Part shown: positions 6,265 through 6,377 of the stretch, one piece after another
Numbering within the stretch: position 1 is the stretch's first letter
Layout of the letters: every line of letters begins with the position of its first letter
NCBI GenBank assembly: GCA_043782365.1
Contig: JAYWAO010000124.1
Span: forward strand, 1-6,377
Source of the DNA: CAIWCD01 sp043782365
GTDB lineage: Bacteria; Myxococcota; Myxococcia; Myxococcales; 40CM-4-68-19
Direction: 5' to 3'
Length of the DNA: 6,377 nucleotides
Translations under genes and position numbers: made by a program
The notes under the pieces: model-generated
Database searches by the model: none
The model's input: the letters and a program-made list of their open reading frames with translations, nothing else
What the model was told of the DNA's origin: nothing

Positions 6265-6377
6265 CTAGATGTCCAGGTTCGAGACGTCGAGCGCGTGCTT
6301 CTCGATGAAGTCGCGCCGCGGCTCCACCGCGTCCCCCATCAGCGTGGTGAACATCAGCTCCGCCTCCGCGATGTCGT
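6265..6377 (-). CDS. gyrB: DNA gyrase subunit B, C-terminal end (partial)
   Basis: Read on the minus strand from the window edge to TAG (6267-6265), the last 36 residues include LMFTTLMGDAVEPRRDFI followed by EKHALDVSNLDI. This is the conserved end of the type IIA topoisomerase B subunit: the 'LMGD-x-VEPRR-x-FIE' block and the terminal 'N-L/I-D-I' are characteristic of GyrB. GyrB carries the ATPase of gyrase, which introduces negative supercoils into DNA with GyrA in the cytoplasm. ParE shares the MGD-x-VEPRR region, but the NLDI ending favours GyrB. Only the 3' end is present. It is convergent with the membrane protein gene, 95 bases away. It is ordinary in sequence and gives the best phylogenetic handle in the window. 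Confidence 0.9.
   Translation of the reverse strand, partial: DIAEAELMFTTLMGDAVEPRRDFIEKHALDVSNLDI

Overview
The window is uniformly GC-rich. Its genes strongly favour G or C at the third codon position, and four of the six complete genes start with GTG. A partial gene at the right edge reads as the C-terminus of DNA gyrase subunit B. Together with secreted, Tad-type pilin-like proteins and several uncharacterised exported proteins, this fits a Myxococcota (deltaproteobacterial) chromosome. That assignment is an inference from style and gene content, not from a database match.

Left two thirds (1-4317, all + strand): a tightly packed run of five genes that looks like one transcription unit. 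It starts with the 3' end of an unidentified exported or structural gene (1-243). Next come a TadG-like protein with an N-terminal pilin-like segment and extra hydrophobic helices (240-1859), a long TadE-like pseudopilin (1869-3185), an exported protein with two similar halves (3221-4096), and a 74-residue Flp-pilin-like protein (4093-4317). Junctions are an ATGA overlap, a Shine-Dalgarno sequence that begins inside the preceding stop codon, a 35-base gap with a clear Shine-Dalgarno, and a GTGA overlap. Three of the products share a basic leader ending in Gly just before a hydrophobic helix, the form processed by Tad/type IV prepilin peptidases. The simplest reading is the envelope and pilin part of a Tad (tight adherence) or Flp-type secretion/pilus system. 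The ATPase (TadA), platform (TadB/C), secretin and peptidase genes are not in the window.

Right third (4340-6377): a minus-strand gene for a 293-residue secreted protein of unknown function converges on the pilin cluster, with only 22 bases between the two stops. It is divergent, across about 100 bases, from a plus-strand gene for a 281-residue membrane protein with three predicted helices. That gene converges on gyrB. A strong hairpin lies across its stop codon and may end transcription between the two.

No RNA gene, mobile element, CRISPR array or phage feature was seen. There is no gene-free stretch over 300 bases. The most interesting parts are the unusual Tad-like set and the uncharacterised two-repeat protein inside it. 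No wholly new system can be demonstrated from this window alone.
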